Below are positions 1 through 12,800 of a stretch of 64,000 nucleotides of DNA, one piece after another. Each line of letters starts with the position of its first letter. Position 1 is the first letter of the stretch. Both the position numbers and the translations under genes were made by a program. The notes under the pieces were generated by a model that was not told where the DNA came from, did not search any database, and saw only the letters and a program-made list of their open reading frames with translations. Source of the DNA: Melanocharis versteri (Eukaryota; Chordata; Aves; Passeriformes; Melanocharitidae); contig VZTG01001029.1 of NCBI GenBank assembly GCA_013397845.1, forward strand, positions 212,788 to 276,787, read 5' to 3'.

Positions 1-2550
1 AGAATGAGATCATTTGCTGTTATAACATTTAGAAGATCCTATAATATCTACTTCTAATTAAAAGTAGTCCTCAGAAGCTTTTTCAAAAAGCAGCAAAATG
101 AAGTAAGAAAGCTCAATCAGCATTAGTGTTCCTCCTTCCTAATCAAAACATTTGCCTATTGACTTAGTCCCCCACATTTCCTCTCGAAGTCTGGATCTAC
201 TATCTTCTTTTAAGCCATTATGACTCAATGAAGAGCTGTTAAGACAGCTACCTGAAAACTATAAATAGTTATTCTAAGTTCCCCTCTCAGGTGTATGACT
301 GTTTAGAATCATGAAGTGCACACGACTCTTATCCATTCTCTTCACCACTTAAAACCAGTGATATTTATCATTCCAAGACACACAGCAGTGCAAGAAAATT
401 CATGCAAACTGCAAAGTCAAAAAACAACCTTAAAGAGCTTTTCACAGTAAGTTTATGATCACATCTCAAAACAAAACCCATTTCAGTTGTAAGACAGAGC
501 AAAGGATTTTGCCATTGATAATTAATTTCTTTATAAGCAATCAAAAAGTTTGTAGCATTAAAGCACTATAAAGCAGTAAAATGCTTCATTATACATCACA
601 TAACTCAGTTTTTTGGTATAAACTTGGTTGATGAATACATGTGATGTAATACATCATTACCCTGAAAATGTATTTTCAGCTGCATTCTGAAATACAGTCA
701 ACTCCCTTTACCACCTAGAAAAAATCTCCTTGCATTTGTAGTCCCTTTATTCAGTCCTAACTCTTGTTTTCATTGCATATGGTCACTGAACTCCCAACTA
801 ACTTTTAAAACTAATTCCCTTCCCTGATATGTGGCTTGCATCAGATTTTACTTTTAACATTATTTTTACTCTGACAAGCTAATACTGGTACTGTTAAATT
901 AATGAGAAAACCTTTCTTTCCTCTCATTAAAAAGATGTGTTCTTATTCTTTCAGCAAGGCTTTTCCATTAGATATATCAAGAAACAGGAAGATGAAAAAG
1001 GTTATAAAATTCATACAAGGCTTTCAGCAAAGTGAGAAAACCTAAGCACTGCTACTTTCCAATGTCAAGGGCAGGCAGCCAAGCAAGACCGATTCCTGCG
1101 TGGCCCTGACACACTGGAGGCTGACAGAAGGCTTAGGAGCTACTTCACAAGTTGCACCCCCAACTCAATCCCATGGAGATCGAATCTCAGTGCTACCATG
1201 CCTTGCTGCTTCAACAAAACAAGGAACTCACTGAGCAGTTCACAAAAAACCCCACTCATTTTCCTAAAAGCGGCATTCCTGCCTTATTCATGCCATTTCT
1301 ATCAAGCAGGAACAACCTGTACACCTGAACAATGCAGAGTAAGTGACAAGAAGAAAAACATCTAATATTCAGTTCCACTACCAGGAAAACAAGTGCAATC
1401 AGATTTCAAAACTTTATTGCATTCATTTTCACTTCTGGTTGTTCTTCAATTTTTTTCACTTCATTAGAAAAACAGAGCTCTTTTAAAGCTTGTTTTAACC
1501 ACTAAATTTCAGCATCCTATGTATTGGTCTTCTAATCTTTGACAGAAAATAAAGCAACTGGTAAGTTAAAGATCTATGCATTTTATAAAACAGCAACAAT
1601 CAGAAGGCAATCTGAAATTCTATAGTGTTTGCATTGATATTATGTATCTTTATTCATAGGACAATATGAAATACCATTGCAAACCAGTCTTAATTTTCCT
1701 TCTGTGCTTTAATGCAGTCATGGTGATGATTCCACTTCTGAATGACAAAATTACTCGAGAATTCTCCGAGCAGAATACTTACCTTCTGCCCTACAGAAAG
1801 GTACACTTTATTTCAGAACAACATACGTAGTGTGAGTTACTAACTGCATTATAATGTTCTAGAAACAGGTTCTTGCTTACAGACTCCCAAAGCTAGCCCA
1901 CTATACCCACCCCAGACAGAAAGGTTTGCCTGTGCTTTGCAGAGGTGCTACTGCTACATGAGCCACAGCACCGCAGGGAGGCTTACCCACTTCTTGCAGG
2001 CAATTCTAGGAACCATCGCTGCCTTGGTAAGTCTAATCTTGAAGTGAAACAATGTAATTTCAAATACAGTACTACCCTTACTAACCTTTGCAAAGCCATC
2101 TCAAAGTCAGACCACAGTAACTGTACCAGCAAGTACTGTAATGAACAGCATCCAACCTCTGGACTAGCAAAGTCTCCTTAATTTTATCCCTGAAAAAAAT
2201 TCCTCTGGGACCTTAAAGATTTCCTTCCTGATGCCTAAGTCAAGTAAGTCCATTACAGCAATTATCTTGTAATAGAAATGTCAGGCCACCTAGAGGACAG
2301 CTACAGAATGCCTGTGTTGTGCCACGTTGCCATTCACCTCTGAGACTGAACAGCACTGTACTCCTAGGGAGAGACTACTGAAGTGTCTGTCCCACCTCTT
2401 CCAACAGAATCCAGCACATGACAGCTACGAACAGAAGAGCTCTTCAGGACAGGATCTATGGCCTGGCTCCAGCTGGAACAGACAAAATGCACAGAGCGTG
2501 TGCAGCTGGAGGCACCTCATGCTAGATGGTGAGCTAAGAGCAATCCTGCA
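1..2550. other. Non-coding stretch, probably intronic
   Basis: AT-rich sequence with no recognisable exon on either strand. It contains scattered splice-like motifs, including a good minus-strand donor near 1781, but no acceptor pairs with it to give a credible exon. By gene order this should be the first intron of a minus-strand RNF111, whose large first coding exon was looked for and not seen. The intron assignment is inference; the absence of coding sequence is what I observe. Confidence 0.5.
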
Positions 2551-2945
2551 GAGCCCTCCCAGCACAGGCGAGCTGCCCTGCACAGAGCCCTCCCAGCCCA
2601 GGCGAGCTGTGCTGCACAGAGCCCTCCCAGCCCAGGTGAGCTGTGCTGCACAGAGCCCTCCCAGCCCAGGGGAGCCGGGCAGCACAGAGCCCTCCNTGTG
2701 CTGCACAGAGCCCTCCCAGCACAGGCGAGCTGTGCTGCATGCACAGAGCCCTCCCAGCCCAGGCGAGCTGTGCTGCACAGAGCCCTCCCAGCCCAGGTGA
2801 GCTGTCCTGCACAGAGCCCTCCCAGCCCAGGGGAGCCGGGCAGCACAGAGCCCTCTCAGCCCAGGGGAGCTGTCCTGCAGAGCCCTCCCAGCACAGGTGA
2901 GCTGTCCTGCACAGAGCCCTCCCAGCCCAGGTGAGCTGGGCTGCA
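2551..2945. repeat. 34-bp GC-rich minisatellite, about 12 copies
   Basis: Tandem array whose units start with GAGCCCTCCC and run 34 bp. Starts can be read at 2551, 2585, 2619, 2653, 2687, 2707, 2746, 2780, 2814, 2848, 2879 and 2913. Variants (CGAGCTG, TGAGCTG, GGAGCCGGGCAGC) recur in the same order, so a block of four or five units was itself duplicated. The fifth unit is cut short at an N (2696). Because 34 is not a multiple of three, the reading frames crossing it on both strands are artefacts. Copies with CAGGTGAGC match the 5' splice-site consensus on the plus strand. Confidence 0.93.
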
Positions 2946-5900
2946 CTACACTGAGTCAGCCCAAAGCCATAAGGCAGGCAAGGAAATCCCATCCTCAATC
3001 AGGCATCACCATGCACACACCCACCTGGACAAGGAGTCTGTCTGTCTTTTCACAATGGATGCAGGCAGCCGTATTTGACAAACATGGTGCTCACAAGCAC
3101 ATTCTTCAGTCTAGACATTTCTTTGCTCTGTCCTAGGCTTAAATCAGTTAGCTACATTAACACTATGTAAATCATGGGTTTAAGAGAGAAGCATTATGAT
3201 TTGGCAATCAGGAGTGTTTTGGCTTCAGCGAACTCCAAGACAAACATAATAGCAATGAACTTGGGAATAAAAAGTTGTAGCTTTATAAAATGATGACAAA
3301 ATGCAATTTTTTTATTGGAACTTAAGATCTTTACTAGGAATTTTGCTTCCCAGGACAGCTAGGGAAGTTCTGACTTACACAGCCATCAAAACTTATTCTA
3401 AAAATTGTTTCTTAGTCCCCCTGGCATTTTTGACTTTTGAGGTATGTGTAATTCTTCTTGATGTAGTGTCATTTTGCAAACACTTCTCGATAAAGCTTTG
3501 AGGAGCAAAGTGAAACATGATATTTGCCACAGCTGCTAGTAAGAACCTTTCAAGTGAGAATTGTGGAATTAACCATTAGGACAGTTTTACGCTGTTCTTC
3601 AGGAAACCTATGAGAAGTAGTGGATTTTATGAATACTAAACTGAGTAGATCTGCCAGTTTCAGAGAAAAGGACACTGCAGCAGACTCCTCCACTCTGCAC
3701 CCAGTAGAGTCAAAAGTAAACATTTTACCTAACAGCAGTCAAGTATTAGGACTAAACTGTATTGGAAAAAAAAACCAGAAGCAAATAGCCCTTACTGGCC
3801 TCTTGCTAGTAAAACCATGAACCAGCCTTCTCAGATTTCACTTGGTAAACAATAAGGAAGACATCATTTTAATTTAGAGTAATTCCTTTTCCAAATAGCA
3901 TAAACTATATAAAACAGCAAAATAAACCAGCTTTATCACCATATCTGTAGTGCTCTGGCTGATTCCATGTCAGTAAGGTTGAAAAGAGATTTATAAACAT
4001 GCCTATTGAGTAATATTGTATGGGACACATGTACAACGTAAGGATAGGATAACTACTCTAAGCTGTAGTCTTCTAAATTTTGTCAGCATAGCTGCTTCCA
4101 AGGTTTACAGTGCTCCTACAAGAAACACAAAATGTATCCACAGCTGAAGTCTTTAGTGAACTTCCCTCAAGGTTCAGTACAGATTGGTGTTTTTCTTGGT
4201 GGGCTCAGGTCAGGCCTAGCAGAAAACCCTAATGGGGAAGAAGGAAAGGAAGAAAAGAAAATGTTTCTTTCACCAACCCAAAATTTTGCTGACAACTCAC
4301 TTAAAGGAGGTTGCACATCAGGAAAGCTGTGAGGAACTCTTTATACAACATCTGCCTATGGCAAATCCATCTCCCTGTACTATCCCCATTGTTTATATGT
4401 GAATTAAATCATCCTGTTCTCCATCCCATCATCACTCCCCCCTCAATTTTTCCCTATTTATTCAACTGCTTGACATCTAAGCCTCTATAATACATTAGCT
4501 ATGGAGGAGGGCACTATCACCTTTATCTTCTCAAAAGAATGTCCTCACCATTAGAGGAAATATAAACAACTGAAATGAAAGATTGTACATCTCGCAAAAA
4601 GAAGGCAGCAGCTGCTGTCAGCTAAATGTTACTGCAACACAGCCACCTCCAGTGAAAATCAACTGCTATAGCTGATCTGGTTATGTAGGTCAACAAAGTT
4701 ACTAATTCAAAGACAAAGTGCGAGTCACAGTCATGTTAAGATACACTCTTAATACACTTTTACAAAAGCCATTGCTTCATAAAAGACATATTTCTGAAAG
4801 GCCAGAATGTTCTCATCCATATTTTGAAAGTACATGCAAAATATGCATGAATACTGTGAGCTGTTGTTCACCCTCAAGCTCCCAATACCAGATACAACCA
4901 CAGCTGTAGCTGCCAGGGCTTCAACCACCAATAAAAACCACCAGATTTTTAAATATGCAAGACTTCAAGAGTTTTAAAACAGGAAGCTTGGTGTCTTATA
5001 CACTATTATTTAATTGAAGTGAAACATAAAACGTGCTTACAGCCTTTCCCACCTAATGAATTCTATAGGTGATTCTATACTGTAGATGAGTGCACAAGAC
5101 AGGTGACCAGATGTTCACTCTATCAAATAAACCAAGATCACTTCTTTCCCTATCAAGCCTTGCACATCAGCAAGAACCATCCTGTCTAACAGGGTTTGCT
5201 TCTGTTCCCTCCCTGCCCCAAGACAGTCCCTTTATCCAAAAAATTAAGTGCAAAAACACTTAAATTGTTTAAATTGCTCTGACAGCAAGAACTATGGATA
5301 TGTGAACAACAAGAAGATGTAATTTCTGGTTTTAAGACCGGCAAAGCATTCTAACTATTTAAATACCAGTTTTCTCGAAAAAGCTTTCTAGTAAGTATCC
5401 AGCATTAATATACCTTTGGAATCTTCTACGAGTTACAACAAAGACAACATAAGACCTTATTCTGCACCTGAAAACCTAGCTTTCCTTTAATACTTTATAA
5501 TACACATACCATGACAAACCCAGGTCTACACAATCAACAGTCAATTCTTATCTTTTTGGTCAAATCTTTGTTTCTGAAATAACTGCATCAGAATCAAATT
5601 ATTGTAATTACAGCAAACTCCTACCTCCTGCATTATGTCCTCTTCTGGAGAAGTACTTGGGTATCAGGAATAAAGGGTCTCGTTTAATCAGCTATAGCAA
5701 CCAGGCCTTGCTTGTGATTTAATAAAATCACTTCAAGCTATGGAAGAGCTTACTCAAACAACATGAAAATTCCATTAATGCATGCTCAGCCCTAATCACA
5801 GAAACACAGACACTTTAAAAAGTACAGACCTTTAACACCTGCCCATTGCAACAGTGACAAGCCTACGTACCTCTGAAGATCCTGGCCTACATTTCTGAAT

Positions 5901-6177
5901 GAACGTTACTTCCCTGTTTATCAGGCAAAAAACATCTGAAAATGGTGATTTTTTTTTAACATGGGTTAAGAGAACACTAACTTCGCAAACAAAACAAATG
6001 ACGTCATAACAAACCCTATTACGCACAGAAATAGAAACTCATTTCCCTAAGGGGAAAATTTGCGACAAATTTGTGACAAAACCCCAGAGAGTGCTGCGGC
6101 TGCCCGCAGTGAAGACACTGCTTTGTGCGTCAACGAGGCGCTGAATAAAAAAGGAAAAATACATTCTGCGTGAAGTT
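2946..6177. other. Non-coding stretch, no gene seen
   Basis: AT-rich, without recognisable coding exons, RNA genes or mobile elements on either strand. The small open frames (for example near 3301, 3620, 4132 and 4718) have no homology that I recognise and no exon-like splice context. It is probably part of the same minus-strand intron as the sequence to its left. Confidence 0.5.
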
Positions 6178-6480
6178 CCCACCCGCCGCACAGCCCCGCC
6201 GGTCACCGCTGCCGTCAGGGCGCAGGGCGGGGGAAGCGGGGGAGCCCCCGGCCCCACCCGCGGGGTCCCCGCCGCCCCCCGTACATGAGACAGCGAGGCC
6301 GCGGGGGAAGGGGCGGGTGCCGCCGGCGCCCTGCGCAGGGCCGAGGGGTAGAAGCGGCCCCGGTGGGCGCCGCAGTGACCCCGCGGCGCTTACCCGGAGT
6401 GGCTCGANGGGTCGGGGCTGGCTCCTGAGGGGATAGGATGGGCTCACGGGCGGGCGGCACAGCCCTGGCTGCCTTCGCTG
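6178..6480. promoter_or_regulatory. CpG island, candidate RNF111 promoter
   Basis: About 300 bp that is strongly GC- and CpG-rich, sitting sharply between AT-rich flanks. It contains one N at 6408. On the minus strand it holds a strong donor (CGG|GTAAGC, exon side ending at 6394), as expected for a CpG-island promoter with a short non-coding first exon. In other vertebrates RNF111 lies head-to-head with SLTM, so this is the natural candidate. No transcript evidence is available here; it could also be an unrelated CpG island. Confidence 0.55.
6394..6480 (-). other. Putative non-coding first exon, minus strand
   Basis: The exon end is set by a GTAAGC donor read on the minus strand at 6393-6388. 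The upstream end is only a guess, near the edge of the CpG island, because the start of transcription cannot be read from sequence. No start codon with a supported frame is present, in keeping with a 5' UTR exon. Assignment to RNF111 (Arkadia, a SUMO-targeted RING E3 ligase acting in TGF-beta signalling) rests only on conserved gene order. Confidence 0.35.
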
Positions 6481-6554
6481 CTGCATTTACGCGGTTGTGT
6501 GTAAATATCTAAAGCGGGGGTGTCAGAGCATGGACCAGGCTCTGCTCGGTGGTG

Positions 6555-6785
6555 CCGAGCAATAGGACACAAGGCAACAAGAAACTGATGCACAGAAAAT
6601 TCCACTCGACCTGAGAAAGAAGCTCTTCACTGTGCAGTGAGCGAGCACTGGAAGAGGCTGCCCGGGTACCCGAGACCTGGACGCAATCCTGTACCGTGTC
6701 CTCTGGGATGACCCGGCTTGAGCAGGGAGGTCGGACCAGAGGGGGACTCACTGTGGTCCCCTCCAACCTGACTCTTTCTGTGATG
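6555..6785 (+). mobile_element. CR1 LINE 3' fragment
   Basis: Matches the 3' part of avian CR1 in sense orientation. It has the GAAGCTCTTCACTGTG stretch, the 'gagcactggaagaggctgccc' region, the 'ctggacgcaatcctgt' and 'cttgagcaggga' blocks, and ends in 'tctgtgatg', like the short CR1 3' terminal repeat. It is 5'-truncated and diverged. It lies just outside the CpG island, on the upstream side of the putative minus-strand promoter. Open frames across it are remnants without function. Confidence 0.85.
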
Positions 6786-9469
6786 TCCCCTTCTAGGACT
6801 TGTCTAAAAGCATTGGTTTTCAGCCCAGCGCTGTGTCTTCCCTTCACACCGCGGTGTCTGGCGGCTGCCTGTCCTGAAGCCAGTGACAGGTGCGGCTGCG
6901 AAGAAATGCCAACAAATCCCAACTCCCCATCCCAGCTCTTTAGAAACAGAAATTTATTTGCCTTTACTGCACAATGCAGTCACTGACTCGGGATGAGGTG
7001 AGCTTTCCCCCTCCACATTACCGATGCCCACACACACTGTAAGGAACCTGTCCCGTACAGTGGTCGTGTGTCACACGGACAGCACAGCAAACACCACAGC
7101 TTTGGGAAGCTCTCATATAGCAGCAAGCCTGAGTGTTTGCTAACTCTGGAACTGCCAAAGGCCAGGATATCTCTCTGCCAGAGATGACCTTTCATCAATG
7201 TCAGGGTACACATCCCAGTTCCAGACTGAAACACGGGATAGACAAGGGTGGTATACTCTCAGTGACCAACAGCTGCATACACCCAAGGCTTTGGAGCAGA
7301 AAGGTACAGTCTGGTCTACCAATAGTTAAAAGATCTTACTCAGAACGCACTGCCACCACAGAGTCATCCGTACACAGCAGTTCCTAGTGTTTCAGAGGAG
7401 CTAAACAACCTGCATGCATCATTACAAAAGAAATGGTCACTGGGAAAAAATGCATGTTGACACCATTAATTGCATGAGTTTCTGAATGGAATGCCCTTAA
7501 AGTAAAAGTGGATAAAACAACATGGAAATTAGACTCTACTTCAATATAGGTACAAAAGTGTACAAAATGCGAAAAGTGCAATACCACATAAATGATATGA
7601 AAATAAAGACTTTTTCAGCTTTATGTGTGAAATGAGAACACAGGAAGAAGTGAGACCCACATAGAGTGAAGGTGGAAAAAAAGGATCACAGGTTATTTCA
7701 TGTGGTTCCATAAGCAAAGCAATTATTCATTTCAGTTTGCAATAAAGACAAAAACACAGGTTATCCAGCAGCAACTTGCTACCTTTCTCTACATATTCCT
7801 TGTGGTGTTGAGTAGGTTTTTTTTAAGTCATGTCACATCCAGCTAATTTCAGTAAACAATGACACCGAGCCACAGATGAAACAACCAGTGAAACTGGGGA
7901 GAACGTGAAGATAGCAAGAGACAGTGGGAAGAAGGTCTCATCATTCGATGGAGGTCACTAGTGACTTGGCTGTGTAAGCAATTTTAATATTTTTTATTAA
8001 GCACTAGATCCAAAGTCGAAATACTTTACTAAAAATCACCTGGGGGAAAAACAATCAAGACAATATATGGGAAGAAGTGAACGACCCTGAGGACTAATAG
8101 AAGCAAAGTGGAAAAACATCAAATATAAAGAATGTGCACTTGAATGTTAATGACCAAAAGTTTTGGGTATTTGTCAGGTAAAAGGCAGCTGGATGAGAAC
8201 TTCAGCTACCAATGTAATTAAGTAAATGACCATCAGTCAACAACATGATGTAGACATGAAAAAGCAAACATGTCTGTATAATAATTCAGTCTAAATAAAT
8301 TTCAGAGAGAGAGAGGTTTCAATGCTACTGCAAAAATTATTCCTGATGTAGTCTTGCAACTACTTTATGCAGCTTTTTTTTTAATATGTATCCAAGGAAG
8401 ATGAACTCTAATCTTAGTGGGACTCTCATGAAAACACAGTATAGATAATACAAGAGGAAGGGAATAAAATTTGGCTGGATTATGTTATGAAATGAGACAG
8501 AGGAACACTGTGAATAAGCTGATCAGAGACTAATACCAATAAAAAACCACACCAACTAGTTATGTATTTACCTATTCATGTAATAATTGGTTTGAACACT
8601 CGTGCCAAAGGTGACAAAAAGGTAGTTCTTGGCAGAGAAAATGCACAGAGTCACTCTATGCTCACCAACTGAAAGACATACAAAAGATCATTCCAAAAAC
8701 AAGTGGCTAAGATTTTCAGTTCACAAATTAAAAAGCAAATGCAGTCAGTCTTGATTTTCTTGCAGTGCAAAGTCACAGCGGCCAAATGATCTGTAAATGT
8801 TCTAACTGTGTATGATTCTGTAGACCTTGTAATATAAAGGCAGAATTTCTAGGATCTTTATTGGCTAAGATTTCCTAATACCTATTTCAATATTTCAACT
8901 ACCAGCTGACAAGAATCTAGTAATATGTGGGCCAGCTCGCCCTTAAACAAACTTTATAAAAATTAATTTGTCCATTATTGACTGGTTAATAACCTAATAT
9001 TTAAAGAAAAGTGATGTAGAAAACACTTCAGTAACCAGAATTATTCACTGTTTAAAAAAACCAACCTTCTATGTGTGCCCTTTCATGTATTTATTAGTTA
9101 TTTCTGCCATTATCTTAGTATCTTGCAGACAGACAGTTGTCTTGAAAATAGATTATTGATTCCTTGAACAAACCAGAAGGTTCTCCTTCTCACACTTCTT
9201 AGGTACAGAAAACCAAAAGGTTAAATGGAATAATTCTAAATCACTAATGCAAATTTCAGAATGGCTTTCAAGCTATGGTGTCATCAATTCACACTGAACT
9301 CTTCAACTTCTTCTAACTACAGCTGAACAAAACCATTTATACACACACCCCAGGGCCTGGCAGAACTAAAGACATGGAGAAGAAACGATCTTATCCAAGA
9401 TCAAAACATGCCAGCCAGCAGGAGATTGCACTTTACATTTCTGGCAAAAAGACAAGAAAAGCAACCTCC
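6786..9469. other. Intergenic or upstream sequence, no gene seen
   Basis: AT-rich DNA between the two CpG islands, with no recognisable exon, RNA gene or intact mobile element. Only low-complexity fragments such as a short GA run near 8305 are seen. Confidence 0.5.
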
Positions 9470-9830
9470 TTATCCTGAGGTACCGTCAGCAGCTTGGCTT
9501 CCCGGCAGGACACAGCTCTGTGCAGGGCTGCTGTGGCAGTTTGCTGGCTCACGAATGAAAACAAGGCACAGCTTTTTCCAGAGGCAAGCACCAGCTCCTG
9601 GAACACGGTGCCACAGCCCCGCCGGGCACGGGGCCAAGGGCCGAGCTGCGCTCCCTGACAAAGGGCTGACTCTGCTCTGAGCCCTGCCAGCTGAAGCCCG
9701 GCGGTGGCCAGGACAGGGTGGAAGCGCCCACCTCTAGAACTCTAGAACTCCCGCCGGTAGACAGGAGCGTGGATCTGTCACACACACAGTGCTGGGGGGG
9801 AGCTGCCACCTGCAGCCAGGGTATTCATCA
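9470..9830. other. GC-rich patch of unknown nature
   Basis: Roughly 360 bp markedly richer in GC than its surroundings. It has open frames on both strands (about 90 codons on plus from 9408, 86 on minus) that do not resemble a known protein. A short direct repeat, TCTAGAAC twice in tandem, lies at about 9733-9748, and a short CA run at about 9780. It could be an old degraded repeat, a regulatory element or a non-coding exon. I do not recognise it. Confidence 0.4.
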
Positions 9831-12800
9831 GGCCATCCTTGCCATTCACATCAGATGTACTTGTGTAGGCTTAACACGGACCATACTTCAGCATATATTT
9901 AAATGTTTGCACGAGTTAATTTACAATTACTAGTAATATTAATAAAATGTTAAGCCCCTTGTAATATGTTGTGAGGATGATAGAGAAAACCAGATAATAC
10001 AGAAACATTTCTGTGCCAGATCACAAAAACTGTGGGATTGGTACTTGGATGATAAACAGTCACTGCTCCAGTCAGCCCAGATGAAGATCTTACCAGTGAA
10101 AATGGGAGAAATAGGGAAGAGAGAAAAAATCCTGAAAGACTTATATTATGAAAAATTGCTACTAGGAAACAAGAAAAGAATGATCGTTTGCAGAATCAAA
10201 AATAAAACTCGATGGTTATCTGTGATATACATTTTCTGATGGAAATTTTCGAATGCAATTGATCGAAGAGTTTTCTGGACAATAACATGCACCACTCAGG
10301 TAACTAATATTTTTAAGATATATGGAAAAACAAAATACCCTGCATTACAGTATAATGTTGATATAGAAATGACCCACCAGTCACTCATTTGATTTCATGT
10401 TGTACAGCCTGATAGGGCTCTGTAGGGTTAGGAAAAGCACTTTCACAACACATGACTCCAGAAATCATGGAAATCCCTACTAAGGTCTCACGGTATCTTT
10501 CTGAGATTATCTGACTGCTTAAGTGTTTAAGTTGCCATATAATTAAGAAGGTGTGGTATATATAATTACTTGGAAATAGCTAGTTTGTTGACCGTATTTT
10601 TAATAGTTCTTTTACTCATTAAAAAACAAATATGCTACCAAGCTCTTAATAGAAAGATCACGAGATATTCCTATTTATTCTTTCAGTGCTTATACAATAA
10701 TGAGGCCAAATATATTTTTGTGTTTTAATGATGAATCAGTGCCTATTTTTAGAGCAATTAGGTTTAAAACAAACAAAAGCATCCTGCATTTAATGATCTG
10801 ACTTTACACTAAGAAATTCAATAGCCATTTCCTAGAATGTACATAGAGTTTCAGTGGTAAAATATAGGAAAATATTTGTGTTTGATTTACAATTGGACTT
10901 ATGTTCTTTTCCTTGCTGTTCTGTAGAAGAATTATAATGAGAGCAATTGAGAGATCAGAAATTCATTTTTACAACCCTCCTCTGACTGCTCATCATGCAG
11001 TACATCAATAATACCGCAAAAAGAAAGCTATACATTCAGAGTGGAAAAAGCCATTTTTTATAACAGTGATACATATTAAATTATCAGTGATTTTTAAAGA
11101 GTATCTATTGTCAGGCATTCACTGAAATGTCTCAAATGGTTACTCTTGCTTTGTCTACAGACCAGAGAAATAGTGCCATTTAAAATTGTAGCAACCAGGC
11201 AATGCAACATGAGAACTGGGACAAGACTCAGTGTCTTTCAAAGTAAAAAGGATTCTTCCTGCTATTTCAGTTAATCCAGCATCAGCCCAGCCTCACTCTT
11301 TTAAAAAGGGTTAGACTGAAAAAGGAACTGAGTCACTGCATCATATATTCCTGTAATAACTAGCTTTCATGTAGTCAACCCCCAAAGTAGATCCAAAAAT
11401 CTGTACTAGAAACTTGGATTTCTGAAGCAAACAAACAAACGTTTGTTAGAGTTGTTGTTAACTAAAGTTAAGAGTGAAAACACAGACTGCAAAAGTCAGT
11501 TTTTAAAGAATCAATATGTTAAGCAGAGTACATAGATCTTTGCAGATAAAAAAGAGAAATGTGTTTCAAATGAGACAGGGTTCTGTTTAACTGTAGGGAC
11601 TGTATTTGGAAGTGACCTTCCAGCATCCCAAACCCCTCCACTTTTCCTAAACCAACATCTCCTTTTTTTAGAAGGGGATATGGACAAATGGGTGGCTGTG
11701 TGAAGAGGAGGAAACTGGGACAGCCTGTTGATTCTAGCTGAATGCTCTAGCCAGGCTTCTTTACAAAAAAGAGGCAAGAACTACTTCTCTATGTTTATAA
11801 ACACTGAATATCCCTTTATTTTTACAGAGCCCAAACACATTAAAACTGCAGTTTTAATTAATTTAAAAATGCAGGTACCAACTGCATTAAGCCACTACAA
11901 AGATGAGAAAGCTGGTGTTTGCTCCTGCATTGTGCTTCAGTGTCAGTTTGGGAATAGACTGGCCAGCGAAGCTGGAACTGGGATAATCTACACAGAAAAA
12001 CCCCACAAAGGTATAGAGCCCAGGGGAAAACGTGACAAATCTAAGGCCATTCACAGCTTCCAGATGTCTCACATACTAAGTAGACAAGAAACAATTTACA
12101 GGAGCACAGGTCTGTACTCGTTTAAATACTAATGTCTGGGCCAAACATTTCTCCTCTCCTCTATTACCATTTCCTAATCAAACCTTTCCACAAATTTCAG
12201 AACCGAATGGTATAAAACAACCTTTATTTTGAAAACTAGTGGATGTTTCAAGAGACTAGTAAAGGACTGAGTGTTTTTCTTAAAAAAACCCCAACCAAAC
12301 AACACAACAATCAAACAAACAGGAAATTAGAATCCAGTCAACTTGATTAAAATTCCCGGATGAATTAAAAAATATTTGTAGATACCTGGAAAATAACAAA
12401 GTGATAAATAACAACAAATATGATTTGTTAATGACAATTGATCAAACCAACCTACTTTTTTCTGGTTCTATAGATATAAACAAACTTAAGATCTTCACTT
12501 CAGGAGAGCGAGGCTCTTCTGTTTCATTGACATTTTCATAGGAAAGATATGGAAATTTGATCTGGACAGAAAATCCACCAATTTGATGCAAAACTGGTTG
12601 TACTTCGAGGATCACTGTTAACAGTTTAATATCAAATTGCACAAATATTAAATTCACATCAAACAAAATTCCTTGTACACTTCTATATTGTAATCTCTTT
12701 GCATAAAGGCTTAAATACCATGCTTATAATCCTGGAGCTGACACCTGGCTGGGAGATGCTGCAAAAAGGAGAAGTAAGAGTAGCGTTTGAAATCATTGCA

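Noticed and set aside
1775..1800. Minus-strand microexon: acceptor 'ctttctgtag', 8 nt, donor GTAAGTATT
   Set aside because: The donor is excellent, but an 8-nt exon without any known transcript is too speculative to annotate.
2425..2998. Long overlapping frames on both strands (up to 173 codons)
   Set aside because: They lie in the 34-bp minisatellite, whose period is not a multiple of three, and they are broken by an N. The repetitive Leu/Gly or Pro/Ser peptides are artefacts.
6509..6986. Minus-strand frame of 137 codons and plus-strand frame of 96 codons
   Set aside because: Most of the sequence is a truncated CR1 tail; there are no splice sites or homologies to support a gene.
10045..10239. 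Plus-strand 64-codon frame rich in Lys
   Set aside because: No homology, no exon-type boundaries, AT-rich base use as in the flanks; a chance frame.
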